From Chytridium lagenaria (lineage: Eukaryota; Chytridiomycota; Chytridiomycetes; Chytridiales; Chytridiaceae), in contig JAHLKC010000064.1 in assembly GCA_025449115.1 (NCBI GenBank), positions 149,845 to 213,844 on the forward strand: a stretch of 64,000 bases of DNA. The letters run 5' to 3'. The notes under the pieces were generated by a model that saw only the letters and a program-made list of their open reading frames with translations, did no database searches and was not told the DNA's origin. The stretch's first letter is position 1. Every line of letters starts with the position of its first letter. A program made the translations under genes and the position numbers. Of the stretch, positions 10,839 through 22,083 are shown piece after piece.

Positions 10839-13600
10839 TTATTGTTGGGACTCGTCCAAGCAATAACACTTTCCATGCGCGCAATCCTCCACACTCTGGA
10901 GACTGTAGCATCCAAAAAACGTGTTCATGCTCTTTTGCACAGTGTCTCCAAACGTGGGTCCATTGTCAACCGTCGTGATGGATTCCTAAAAAGAGAGCAA
11001 AACAAAGGGTAAATAAAATTAATTCAAAAGAGAGAAAAAAATATATGTAAATTAAAAAAAAGAATATCACCATAATGATCTGACGTAAAAGATTTTGGTA
11101 TGTTTGCAAAGGTATATTACGAATCCTTTTGGCGCTCACTGCAAATTGATTCGTCGACACGGTCTAATATGTTGGTTTTTTTTTTTTTTTTTGTTTAGCA
11201 AAAATCACCATTTCGACCCACATAAAAAAATGTTGGGAAAAAAGAAAACGAAAAAGATATATCCACAAACTTTACAGCATACGCTTTCGGACACGACCTT
11301 CTCAACATGGATATCCACAACTCCCTCATCCCCGGATGCTCATCATCACACTTCCCCTCTGTAAAATTCGCAAACGGCATAAACCCCACCCCTTCACCCT
11401 CCCCAACACCCCCAACCCTTCCAACACCCTCTCCCTCTCCACCTCCACTTCCCCACCCCACGTACTCGCCTCAAGAAACACCACACGTTCCGCCAAATCA
11501 TGAAACCGGTTCGTGATAAACGACACAGGCACAGCAGCCCGATGGAGCGCTCTGCTCAGAAACTCTACGTGCGTTGCACCATAGTCGTTCGAGAGTGCCG
11601 TTGGATCCGATGTGGAGGCTGGGATCGTTGTGTAGACAAAAAGACGGAGACGGTGTCGACGACGGGAGAGGAAGGGATGGAGACGGAGGTGTTTTAGGTA
11701 CGCGCGGAGAGAGGCGTGGTCTTTGGTGTGTTCGGTGACGGTAAACACAATGTCAATGGAACCGGGTCCACCGGTTTCAATAACCCCCTCAGGCACCTCC
11801 CCAACGTAAGAAGCGGGTTGACTCGCTTCCACATCAAACACATTCGTATCCTCTGTCAATGAGAAGGTGGTGGTGGTGGTGGTGGGAAGCAATCGAACAA
11901 GATAGACAATGACAGCCAACAAAAGAATGAAAAGTGGGATCTTGTTCTTGTTTTGTGGTCCAACGCGAGAGTAGATTTTTTCAACCGTCTTAGCGAGAGG
12001 TCTTGCAGTGGAATAACCCGTCAATACGGGGATCAAGCCGAGACTGGATACAAGCTTCCACAGATTCTGCCAGCTGTAATGTAAGAAGGATGAAAGATAA
12101 GAGCGAGCGATGTGAGGACAGGGAGTTGGAGAGGGCCGCAGAGTGCGAGCGTAAGCTCGAAGACTTTGAAATCTGGAATGTATTGTAAGTGTTTGTTTTT
12201 TCTCGTCAATGAATGATTACCAATAAAAGACCAATGTAGCTGAAAAGACAATAGGACACGAATGTATCAACAGCGCCGTTACGTTGAGCTTGTAAGAACC
12301 TCCAACGATAATCCTGATGCCTCTAGGATCAAAAAGCACAAACCACTGATAAGCAGGCATACCTAACAACAACGAAAAATATTAACCATCTCAATCCTCA
12401 TAGTTGCAAAAAAAAAAAAAGAGAGAGAAAAAAAAAACGAGAGAGAGAAAAAAAAAGAGTCCAGCTTCAACAGCAACCAAAAAAAAAACACAACCACTGA
12501 CCGGCGCTAACACGTCAAAGCATAAATGCGCATCCATTCGACTGTTTTTCGACTTTAACAGTTTCCCGAGTAACCCCAAAATCATAATCTGCGACATCAA
12601 TCCCACGGCCATTGTAAACATCCCCATGGTAGACAATGAAAGTGACCCCCATTCCGACAAAAGCGATCCCACAACCATCAACATCAGATTAAACATCATT
12701 TCCGGTTTCACTCGAAGCACATCACTCGAGCAAAGATAAATGTAAATCGACATGGGAACAAAAGCATTCTAAACGGCCAAAGGTCAGTAGCCAACACCCC
12801 AACATACACAACGAACCTCCAAAGCCTGAGCTAAATTCATGGACAAGTACATGGAAACCCCTTTGTGTACACCACGAGCAACGACGAGAACATGCTAATA
12901 GGGAGTAACGTCAACGTCATGAGCTTTGGGTTCCAAACATGGTGCTGTTCACATCGACATGGGTTGGTCGATAGAAGCTTGAGATGGCAACCATGAAAGC
13001 GAAACGGAAGGTGGTGACAGCAAATGGGAGATCTAACACATCAATGTCAGTGGGATGGAAGAGTGGTGGAAGGACAGTCCATGTCCCGTGGCTGAAACAG
13101 TGGTTGCATGCAGCATAGTCGGATCCATGCAAACATGACATTTATCCATTTCATGTCATTAAATGAAGACGGATGGAAGCCACTCACTGAATCCATCGTC
13201 GGTGATGAGATTTGGGTGTACTTCGAAACACAGCTAAGCACGAGACAGAGTCTACCAAAAAAAAAAAAAAAAAAACCACGACGGTCAATCTTTTTATATC
13301 TCTGGTTCACATGTATAGTTCAAAGGATCTCACCCTATAAGAGTCGTATCGCTCGCCCGTGAGAGCTCCCTCATGAAACGCATCTCCATCATAACGTTTG
13401 TTGATGGTGAAAGGCAAAAGGCAGACAAACAACAAAAACAGAGATGAATTTGTCACAAACCAAAAAGTTGCATCTCCGCCAGACGGGACAGCGCGATTTC
13501 TTGCTATGTATTCAAACATATTCATGGTCCATATGAATGAACATGAGTGACGCGCTATCTTGACGTTGCCTTCCAACTTTTTTAATTTTTGGATACGCAT
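10839..13600 (-). CDS. TPT/nucleotide-sugar-transporter-like protein fused to a DUF3431-type glycosyltransferase-like domain
   Basis: Multi-exon membrane protein, predicted for Golgi/ER. Exon pieces in order resemble the triose-phosphate/nucleotide-sugar transporter family: LMTLTLLPISMFSSLLVVYT (about 12885-12930), MYLSMNLAQALE, AFVPMSIYIYLCSSDVLRVK (about 12740), a long helix pair (12390-12700), APVCLLISGLCFLILEASG (about 12320-12365) and a last helix KLVSSLGLIPVLTGYSTARP (about 12005-12065). The same exon runs on without a stop through IPLFILLLAVIVYLVRLLP (a further membrane segment) into SIDIVFTVTEHTKDHASLR and NRFHDLAERVVFLEAST, which match the DUF3431 pattern. After a frame break in a G-rich tract near 11400-11440 it resumes with CDDEHPGMRELWISMLRR, then NQFAVSAKRIRNIPLQTYQN (about 11090-11150), a DUF3431 landmark. 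It ends in a Cys-rich tail with TAA at 10839-10841. Which sugar it handles is unknown. Some internal exon joins are uncertain. Confidence 0.6.
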
Positions 13601-14257
13601 TTTGTGGGGCTTTTTGGGTTTACAACTTTACGTAGAATGAAAACCGAATCATGTTTGATTTATACAGTTTTGATGTCAATTAGGCATATTTATAAATAAT
13701 ACCTAAATATCTCTTTGTAAGGGGCTTGATAATGTTAATCTGGTTGGAGAAATCCTTTCGTTTTAGTCCGCTTCAATAGTCATGTCCAGTACTACATAGA
13801 TCCCTCTTAAACCTAGCAAAGGTGATGTTTGATATCCACCTATGGATTTATCGAAAATAGTCTGTATATTTCAAGTCATCGCGCATACGATTTCTAGGGA
13901 GGTAGAGCAAAAGTTTCTTGTGGCAGCATCATACAGCCAAACATGGCTTTAACAAATTTCATGAAATCTTGAACCCATACCAACGACAGGCCGGTACTTT
14001 ACTATTTCCATAACGAGTTGAAGGGGCCCGAGAAGGCTCATTTGCTACCATGATCAATCGATCGTGAATTCAAAGCAACCATCGGCCATGACGAAATAAA
14101 TAAAAAGCAATGACATGATCAAGTTGCATTTTATTAGAAAACCGATAACCCCCGTAACAGGAAAAACAACGTTAATCAAAGAATAGAAAAAGGTATCTCA
14201 TAAAGTCTGTTGCAAAAAGGCGTAAAAAAAAACAACAAAGAAACCAAAAAGTATCTT
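13601..14257. other. Intergenic region, nothing recognised
   Basis: 657 bp between the start of the transporter fusion gene and the 3' end of the trehalose synthase gene. The base mix is ordinary to AT-rich, with no long open frame on either strand, no clear repeat and no RNA gene visible. It should contain the promoter of the fusion gene. Confidence 0.4.
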
Positions 14258-17200
14258 TCAAAGCTCTGACAAAGACAACCGATGAACAAGCATCTCCACG
14301 TCTTTGACAGATTCCACAAAATATCCAGCCTCCGTCTGTTTCTTCCCAACCGTGGCGGTAACTGCGTCCGGCATCTCATTGCGAAGATAATGAAAAACCA
14401 CTTCATCCGTCTTTCCATCTCCAAGGCAGAGAATGAAAAACTCGTCGGAAGTCACGTTCAGATCTTTCATGATGGCTCTTGCGGCGGATGCTTTATCCAC
14501 CATAGACGGTCGCAACTCTAAAGTTTTATTTCCCAAAATAATCTTTGAAAAGGTATGAGCAAACACCCTTTACATTGTAACGAAAAGGAAAAATTAAAAA
14601 AAACACACAAACTTACCGATACAGCAAGGTGACTAAGAATCTTCTCTAAATTAACTTGAAGCTCTGCAGCCTGCCAGCTTCCAAACTCTGGATCAGCATG
14701 GCGATAGTGCCAAGTAATGTTGATTTCCTTTTCTTCGATAAAACTTCCAGGCGTCCTCTCCGTGTAATGTTGAAACAACGGCCGGATCGTGTCGCGCCAA
14801 GATGAATCAACCTGATCGACCAATGCGAGCCACCCATTACTTGTACGGCGAGGCGCATTTCTGGGGCCGGCGTTTCCAGACAATGAAGAATCGCCATGAA
14901 GAGGAATGGCAGGAGACGGAGCAGGTCCAGGAAGCATCATGTCCGAGCCAGAAAGAGCCGAGGATAACACGTTCAGGCCGTCATAGTTCACAGTGTTGTG
15001 ACCTAGATTTGGTAAAGACGGTGCCGCAATAGATCTTGAAATGTGCTCTTCGTCATTTTCAAAGGAGATTTGGTAATTTAGTTTTGGAGGGTGTCGGTAA
15101 AAGCATCCGTGTTCTGCAGAAAGACCAACGCCCGTTTCACTAAACCACAGATCTAGATGAAGCCGCGAACGCCCAGAGACAATGTAGAGGTAAACATCTT
15201 CCTTTGACGCGAGCCGTTTTAGCGATTCTAGAATGGCCGCAGTAGGTTTTGCGAATTCTGGTAACTTGTGGGTGGTTGTCAAAGTGCCATCATAATCTAG
15301 AAAGATAATCTGAAGGATATATCAGCGGAGAGTAAAGCCAAGATTGGCAAGTAATACGATAAAAGCGCTGTCTAAGAAATTAAAAAGCTAAACATTACCT
15401 TCTTTTTCGATGTATCCTTAAATCTGCTAATAATGTCGTTTATAGGAAGCTTTGGCAGACGACTTGGATCATATTCTTGAGTCACTCGCTGCATGCTATT
15501 CAGCACACGAAAAATGTAAGGAAACCCAAACCTGTAGCTCCTTAACAAAGGTCAATCCCCAATGTGCGGCCGTGTACTTTGTAACATATCGATAGACCTT
15601 CTCTTGATTTGCACTTCGAATATCTTCTGGCATTGTTACAGCATCATAGAGAGCCTGTGCAAGTTCTTCCGTGTTCCATGGATTCACAATAATCGAGCCT
15701 AACAAATTTAAAAATGGTGGGATACATGTACATACCATTTAGAGACTGTGCAGCTCCTGCAAACTCACTCAACACCAAGACTCCATGCTTCTTCTGCTGA
15801 CAGGATATATATTCATACGAAACCTACAGAAGTCAGCACTAGGACAGCGGGGCGGCACCAACCAAATTCATTCCATCTCGTGTGCTCGACACAAGACAGG
15901 CATCAGCAACTGCATAAAGAGAAACCAGTTCTTCAAAGTTCACGCTCTTGTGCATAAAGTGGATAGGGGTGAACTCAACACTTCCAAATCGTCCATTGAT
16001 TCGACCAACCAATTCGTTCACCACAGTTTGAAGATGCTGATACTCTTCAACATCTTGCCGTGATGGCACAGCGACCTGAACGAGGACAACCTTCTCAACC
16101 CATTCGGGGTGCTTTGCGAGAAAAAGCTCAAACGCGTGAAGTTTTTGCGGCACGCCTTTGATATAGTCCAGCCGATCAACTCCAACAAGAACCTTGACAC
16201 CCTTAAATCGTTCTTCTAACCTTGCAATTCGTGCTTGAATTTTGGGACTTTTGAGTCCCTAATTGATAAAGGACCATTAGAGACATATCGACCGGAATTT
16301 GCACCGCAAGAGCTAGCAAGTAATATTATCTTACCTCTGTAAATTTGGAAGGATCGATTCCAAGGGGAAGGTTCCAACGTGAACTTGCCGTCCCTCAAAC
16401 TCAACCCCATTCGGCATCGTATGCAGACCTAAAATCCGAGTACAGCTCGACAAGAAATGACGAGCATAGTCATAGGTATGAAATCCAATTAAATCGCTTT
16501 GCAGTACTCCCAAGAGGACTTGTTTTCTAACGGGAAGAATTCTGTAGATTTCTGATGACGGGAATGGCGTGTGGAGAAAGAATCCAATTTTGACGTTCAG
16601 CGATGGTGATATTCTCTCCCGAAGCAAAGCTGGCAACAGCATCAAATGGTAATCATGCACCCAAATCAGATCGCCATCCTGAACATGCGCGGCGAGCTCT
16701 TCCGCGAAAGCCAAATTCGCTTGTTGATAAGCTTCCCAATGGTCCTCGTCGAAATTGATCTCGCCGGGGTGATAATGGAAAAGAGGCCAAAGGATACTAA
16801 TCAAAGCGAACATAAGTCAGTAGACTATTGGGTTTGAAGATTCGCACCTGTTCGAGAAACCGTTGTAGTGTTTATCCGCAATCTCGTTTGAAAGAAATAC
16901 GGGAACTGCCGAATACTGGGAGAACAAGTTGTCGGAAACGACCTTGCGATCATCATGCGATATCTCCTGCCCTAATCATTGTAGATTCTTTTAAAACATG
17001 CCGATACAATATTTGACTGAAATGTATATTTACCTGGCCACCCAAACCAAGTGAACGAAACATCCTTTTTTAATCCCTATTTAAAAGAATTGCATGAGGA
17101 GGTACAATATCAAACAAGGACATACGAAAGCATGCTGATAGAAATGAATTGGGGATGGTCTCAAAACTCACAGAAAGCGCAGATACTAGTCCTCCAGAGC

Positions 17201-17357
17201 TCATAGAAAACTTCCACCTATCTTCGTTGTCTTTCGTTATCGTGATAGGAAGACGGTTCGATACGACTATGAGTCGCGGCATCCGCACGGTCCCGCCCTC
17301 CGACTGTGCATTCCCAGAAGTGCTCACATCAACAGAGGCATTCTTTGCATCCGACAT
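14258..17357 (-). CDS. TPS: Trehalose-6-phosphate synthase fused to trehalose-phosphatase
   Basis: Makes trehalose-6-phosphate from UDP-glucose and glucose-6-phosphate, and probably dephosphorylates it. The start at 17357 gives MSDAKNASVDVSTSG, then the GT20 opening RLIVVSNRLPITI. Further GT20 landmarks: ILWPLFHYHPGEINFDEDHW (16790), DLIWVHDYHLMLLPALLRE (16670), GFFLHTPFPSSEIYRILP, VLVGVDRLDYIKGVPQKLHA (16150-16195, keeping the substrate-binding Arg and Lys) and SSTRDGMNLVSYEYI (about 15840). The second half is a HAD phosphatase: FLDYDGTLTTTH (about 15275-15310, nucleophile Asp), SGRSRLHLDLWF and LGDGKTDEVVF (about 14390), where GDD of most relatives is GDG. It ends LSLSEL with the stop at 14258. 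A one-base break lies in a C-run near 16360-16364. The substrate residues are intact, so synthase activity is expected; phosphatase activity is likely. Confidence 0.9.
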
Positions 17358-17545
17358 TTTCGAAGTCTATGGAAGATGAATTTTTTGACTGAAGTGTATT
17401 GGTCTCAAGATACAGATTATTCTACACGATTCGGTTTATTGCGCGCATAAAAGAAATGATAAGACATGCAGAGATGGTGCACCCAAAGTCCAAATAAACA
17501 CATATTTAAAAAGCTTGCAGAATTACAATCAACAGCGGGAAGCGA

Positions 17546-18167
17546 TTAAAAAGAGGAGCCCTCTGGCGGCTGGGGTAGCTTCCTGTTTTGCGGAGACGCC
17601 ATCTCGCTAACATTCAATTAAATTTCATAGCGGTAACATGCATTCATACCGGCGCAACTCCGCCAAGACCGTCTCGATGGTGTTTGATCGCTTCCAGTTC
17701 TCCAAGCAGCTCAATTTCTCCACCTGTTCAAAGATGTTTTAAACTTTGATATACTGAAGCTCAATTACCTTGCCATTTAACTGGTTTACACCGCTAATGT
17801 TAATCCTTGAGGAGAAACTGACGCTGGGTGCCTTGTCGGGATATTGGGGACCGCAGACGATTCTCAGGCTGTGAATGCGATTCTCGTGAACCGTCTGCAA
17901 CAATAACGAGAGTTAAGAGAACCTTATGGAGCAAGGGAAAGGGAGAAACGAACGTTAAGAGGTCCAATGATGGTGCCATGCCAGTTGGACATTGTGATGT
18001 CATCTCCATCGGACAGACCGTAGCTGATGGTACCATCTCCAATGCCTTTCTCACCACGCTCCAACTCCTCAAGCAGTCTGAAATTACGGGGAACTATTTG
18101 TATATCAGCCTATCTGTTCTCTTACACAGAAGCCACATCCGCCTCAGGTAAACTCACCTGTGGCCAT
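17546..18167 (-). CDS. MMS2: Ubiquitin-conjugating enzyme variant MMS2/UEV1
   Basis: Catalytically inactive E2 variant that pairs with Ubc13 to build K63-linked ubiquitin chains in post-replication DNA repair. The ATG at 18165-18167 opens a tiny first exon (MAT), and the next exon starts [19 protein letters not shown]. Later exons give [37 protein letters not shown] and [12 protein letters not shown]. The last exon ends [11 protein letters not shown] with TAA at 17546-17548, the characteristic UEV C-terminus. About 140 residues are implied, the usual length. The canonical E2 active-site Cys context is absent, as expected for a UEV. All exons join in frame. It is 188 bp downstream of the trehalose synthase start. 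Confidence 0.9.
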
Positions 18168-18272
18168 ATTCTTTCTTGGATGAGACAAAAAACCCTTGCT
18201 TTCGTCAAATTATAAATTTTATTATTTTTGCTGCGATTATAACGAGGTTTAGAGACAAAGCAATCCAATCTT

Positions 18273-20732
18273 TTAAGGTTGCCGCGCACCAATGCGACGC
18301 AACAAAACAGACCTCAAGCGATGATTACGAAGAGATGGCGTAAAGACCTTGACCGACTCGAGCCACCATACACGTTTCCGAAGTTCGTCTTCGTATATTT
18401 TGCCCAGCCTTTGGTTCAATGCATCCCTGACGCGTATCTCATTGACCGATGAGTTCTCCTCATTGTTCATATCCGCAGCAGGCGCAAACACATGTCGTGA
18501 AGTCGGACTGCTTGCAGCAATAAACTCATTATGTAAAGTGCTGAAATTCTCCACGCATACTTCAACATGCTTTAAAAGAGGATGAGACTTGAAGAAACCT
18601 GTGAGTAGCAGGTCATATTGGAAGTCAAGCTTTGGTATCCCTCGAGTGAAGAGCTAAAATATTTTTAGTTAACATGGGTATATTTAATTCATACCTCAAA
18701 CGAGCAAAGTGAATCTCTCCAAGGTGCAGAATTCCCACCCGAATTCAAAAATTCTAGGGCCGTAATCGAAAGAGAAAAACCCGAGAATGCAAGCCGGGTT
18801 AGACGAGGGCACGATGATGCCAAAACATGAACAAGTTCCGCCGTGATTAAATCTCTGTCATGTCCAAGATACACATGTTCACGCATAGAAGTAGATCCAA
18901 ATTCGTCTGACTCATCTAGTACTGATTTGGTGCATTGCACGTGAATCTCTTGAAGCCCCTGAGAGGCTGCAACGAGACTGCACAAGAGTCGAAGAGATAT
19001 CTGGTCACTGTCGTCACCATGCACATGCAACTGAGGGTTTTCAGGAAAGGTAAGGATATCGAAAGTTTAGATATGGCTGAATTATCCTGGTTAATGTTCC
19101 CGTTAACATAGGACAGTTTCAAGCGGGTCAGCCTCGAGGTATTTTGAATTGTCCCAAGTACGCATTCAAGGTAGAGAGGAGCGTAGAATGAAAACGTTTC
19201 AACACTTAGTAGGCTAACTGAAGAACTGGCCAATAGCTCATCCACTTGAGCTCCCGAGTCATAATCTCTCCATGTATCGTCATCCGCAAAGAGGCGCTGA
19301 GACGGTGGAATATAAGACCGTGCCCAATTCATGGAACTGCGATTTCTTTGGCTAACGCGAGTGTACCGAACATCCACATGCTTAAGGAATCCAAGGGGCT
19401 GAAGAATAGCAAGGTACGGTACGAGACTTCCATCACTAAGACGAATAAAATGAGGAACATCATCAATTTTCAAGCTCTCCAAATAATGGAATCCTGAGAT
19501 GAATCCAGGATCTGGCATGTTCTGCCCGAAGCCCATTAAAGAAAGATGGCGCAACTGATTAACTGCGAAAAAGCTCTGCGCTCTGAAAAGTTCCTAAATA
19601 AGCTAGAGCTGACTGTGGGGTTCTTGAAAACTTGCACTGATTCACCTCTAAAGTCGCGAGTGAAGGAAGTTGCCGCAGACTTATTGCAACTAGTTCCAGC
19701 GCAAGATTATCCATTCCCTCGTACCGCTGCATACGAATATCGCAAAGAGATAGTGACAGGACGTTTAGTCCTGGTGGTAGCATTTGAAGAATAGCAGCCA
19801 GATCTTCTTCGAAATGAAGAGAGGCGAAGGAAATATCTTCAAGGCAAGGGCAGGCCTGCGTAAGAAGCTTTACACTGCTCACTGGCACAATAGCCTCGTC
19901 TCCCGCTAAATGTAGCTTTCGCATGCAAGGAAACGCCGCCCTTCTTACGAGTCCCAACATGAAATCGCTGATGGAGTCATTATGCAACGACCGAATGCAG
20001 AGCTCTTCAAGATTCCAAATACATATAGTTTCTGTTGGATAGTTGGGAGAAGTAGGGCTATCGATGATGTCTGCATCTTCATCCATGCGCCAGTGGGAGA
20101 AGCGATTGATAGCCCACAGCAACGGGCAGTCAATGTCCAAGTGCGTGATTGTAGGAAGCTTTCTGAAAATCATACTAACGCCATTATCCGCCATGTCCAG
20201 AAGATGCGGTATTGGCATAGTGAATGGCTCTGAAAGATCTTGAAAGGGGTTAGTCATGGTAGATAACTTTCTTACGGGGAACATACAAATGGATCGAAGT
20301 CTCGGGCATCGTCTTGTTCCACGAAGTACAGCAGAGGTATCGGATATCAGATGAGTTAATGCAGCATGCCCAGAAAATGTGAGCCCCGCAGAAACGCAAG
20401 CTTCCATATCTTCTTCTCCCTTGCCTCTCAGGCGCAGTGAAAGAGATTTTAGTCTCGGAAACTGTTTAATAATATTTTCAATGCCCGTTTTAACGAGATT
20501 TGGAGTTGCGCGTAGCTCCAATATCTTAATTGCCAACAGATTGAATCCGTTAGCATCTTGTCCAAAGTGAGTTGATTACCTTCGTGTCCCGAAACCCGGC
20601 TAAGGTCTGCCTGCCAACAACAGCCATCATGGCCCTCTCCCTTAAGGATAACATGTCCATGATGGTGCAGACAACTTCGACAGGAAGGCTGGAGAATGAC
20701 ACGTTGTCTCCATGCATGACGATGCCCTCCAT
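18273..20732 (-). CDS. F-box and leucine-rich-repeat-like protein
   Basis: Probable substrate receptor of an SCF ubiquitin ligase. The start at 20730-20732 gives MEGIVMHGDNVSFSSLPVEV, and the F-box continues VCTIMDMLSLRERAMMAV. It is followed by about 600 residues with degenerate leucine-rich repeats, for example LEELCIRSLHNDSISDF and LNVLSLSLCDIRMQR. The main exon spans about 19559-20536, then 18916-19554 and 18689-19030, and the last exon ends LRSVLLRRIGARQP with the stop at 18273. F-box/LRR proteins diverge quickly, so the substrate cannot be named. Upstream, a TATAAATA-like motif lies at 20891-20898 on the minus strand. Unlike its neighbours it shows no obvious frame break, though the join near 19550 is uncertain. 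Confidence 0.7.
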
Positions 20733-20890
20733 CCTGTTTGCAAAGACAGGGGATTCGATGGTAGAATACCTACCTATTTTTGGGAGTGTATTTATGCATG
20801 TATTCCACAAAAATATAACATAGATCACATATAAGTAGTACATAGTACACTGAGTTCGAATAGAGGGAAAAAGCCAAACACAGGTGCTCA

Positions 20891-20900
20891 TATTTATAAG
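20891..20900 (-). promoter_or_regulatory. TATA-like box upstream of the F-box gene
   Basis: The minus strand reads CTTATAAATA, about 160 bp upstream of the F-box gene start and inside the short gap to the COQ9 stop codon. Motif and position only. Confidence 0.35.
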
Positions 20901-20939
20901 AAGAAAAATATACGTGGCATCCTTAAGGACAAGAAACAA

Positions 20940-22006
20940 TCATACCCTAAATCCTTGCTACAAAACATGAGCCATAAACCGAGGAAACATAACTCACCGA
21001 ACGCAGGATCCCAGTAAAACTCTTAACTGAAAAGTTGACAATGTTGCCAACTTCGTTAGCCGTCTTACCCAAAAATGCAACATCCTGAAGGCGGCGATCA
21101 AGGAATTTTTCTGTTTCCGTGAAGTCTACGGATGATCTTGTGTCATAAAAAGCTCTTGGCAGGCGTCAGATATCAAACTAAACACACTCAACTTACCTGT
21201 AGGAGTATAGATGCCAGCTAAAAGAGCACGCTTGCTGTACCAGTTCATCTATGTTTAGACTCAGGACAAGCATTAGACATATGCCTTACATCCACTGATC
21301 TATCGCCAGCAACAAACCAAATCTCATCAACGATTTCGCCCAAGTTGTAAAAGAGCAGTTGGAGCATTTTGAGGCAACGCCATCAACGCCAGTGCCTAAA
21401 ACATAGAATAAATCACAGCTCAATTACTATCTAATCTGATCCGAACCTCTGGCCATCGTTTCACTACTGGCTTAAGCCGCTCTAGTCTAAGTAAAACGCC
21501 CATCCTGACCTTTTGGGTCACCTTCATCCTACACCACAAGTCAACACACACTGAACTTATGCAATTACGCTACTTTTCAAGCTCCATGCTCTCCATTTCT
21601 TCCCTTACTTCCCCTGTCGTCCTTCGTACAAAATATTCTACAAGCTCAATGCCTCCTCTCTCAAAGAGCCCATGCGCGCTGGTGGAATAATCAATGGATT
21701 TTGCACCTGCACTCAGGGCCTCCTTCGTCCATCCATGAGCAGGTACGAATTGTAATGATGCCGACAGAATAGAAGCCCTGGGTGTTGTTCTGATCTTAGG
21801 TGTCAGTTGTTGCAATACTGCACAAATCCTAACGCTTTTGGATCGAAATCTGATCCTTTTCCTTTCCACGAAGTTCCAAAGTTAATATTAAATGAGTCTT
21901 TGGGCATTCCTTCGCCATGAGTTGATGCAGTATGCGTATGCCTCAAGAGCACGCATCGATTTCGAATGGAGCGAACACCATGAGCGGCACGGCAAGCTAT
22001 TGACAT
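20940..22006 (-). CDS. COQ9: Ubiquinone biosynthesis protein COQ9, mitochondrial
   Basis: Lipid-binding partner of COQ7 in coenzyme Q synthesis, at the matrix face of the mitochondrial inner membrane. The start at 22004-22006 (MSIACRAAHGVRSIRNRCVL) gives an Arg-rich targeting peptide. The conserved body reads RASILSASLQFVPAHGWTKE, then STSAHGLFERGGIELVEYF (about 21630-21790). After an intron come MGVLLRLERLKPVVKRWPE, ALALMALPQNAPTALLQLG and EIVDEIWFVAGDRSVD. The C-terminal helices are MNWYSKRALLAGIYTPT and TETEKFLDRRLQDVAFLG. There is a one-base break at a GGG near 21340-21342, and another between about 21790 and 21850. The exact stop depends on the last intron; TGA at 20940-20942 is preferred. 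The start codon lies only 77 bp from the divergent GCP5 start. Confidence 0.85.
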
Positions 22007-22083
22007 TTGCTTTTCAGTTTTCCTAATTATACCCAGATTGTCCCATTGGGTTGAAACCTTGAAGTAAAACTCAGCATTCGGAC
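22007..22083. promoter_or_regulatory. 77-bp divergent promoter, COQ9/GCP5
   Basis: The two chosen start codons face away from each other across only 77 bp. Both promoters and both 5' leaders must share this interval or overlap the neighbouring coding region. No TATA-like motif stands out. Confidence 0.45.
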
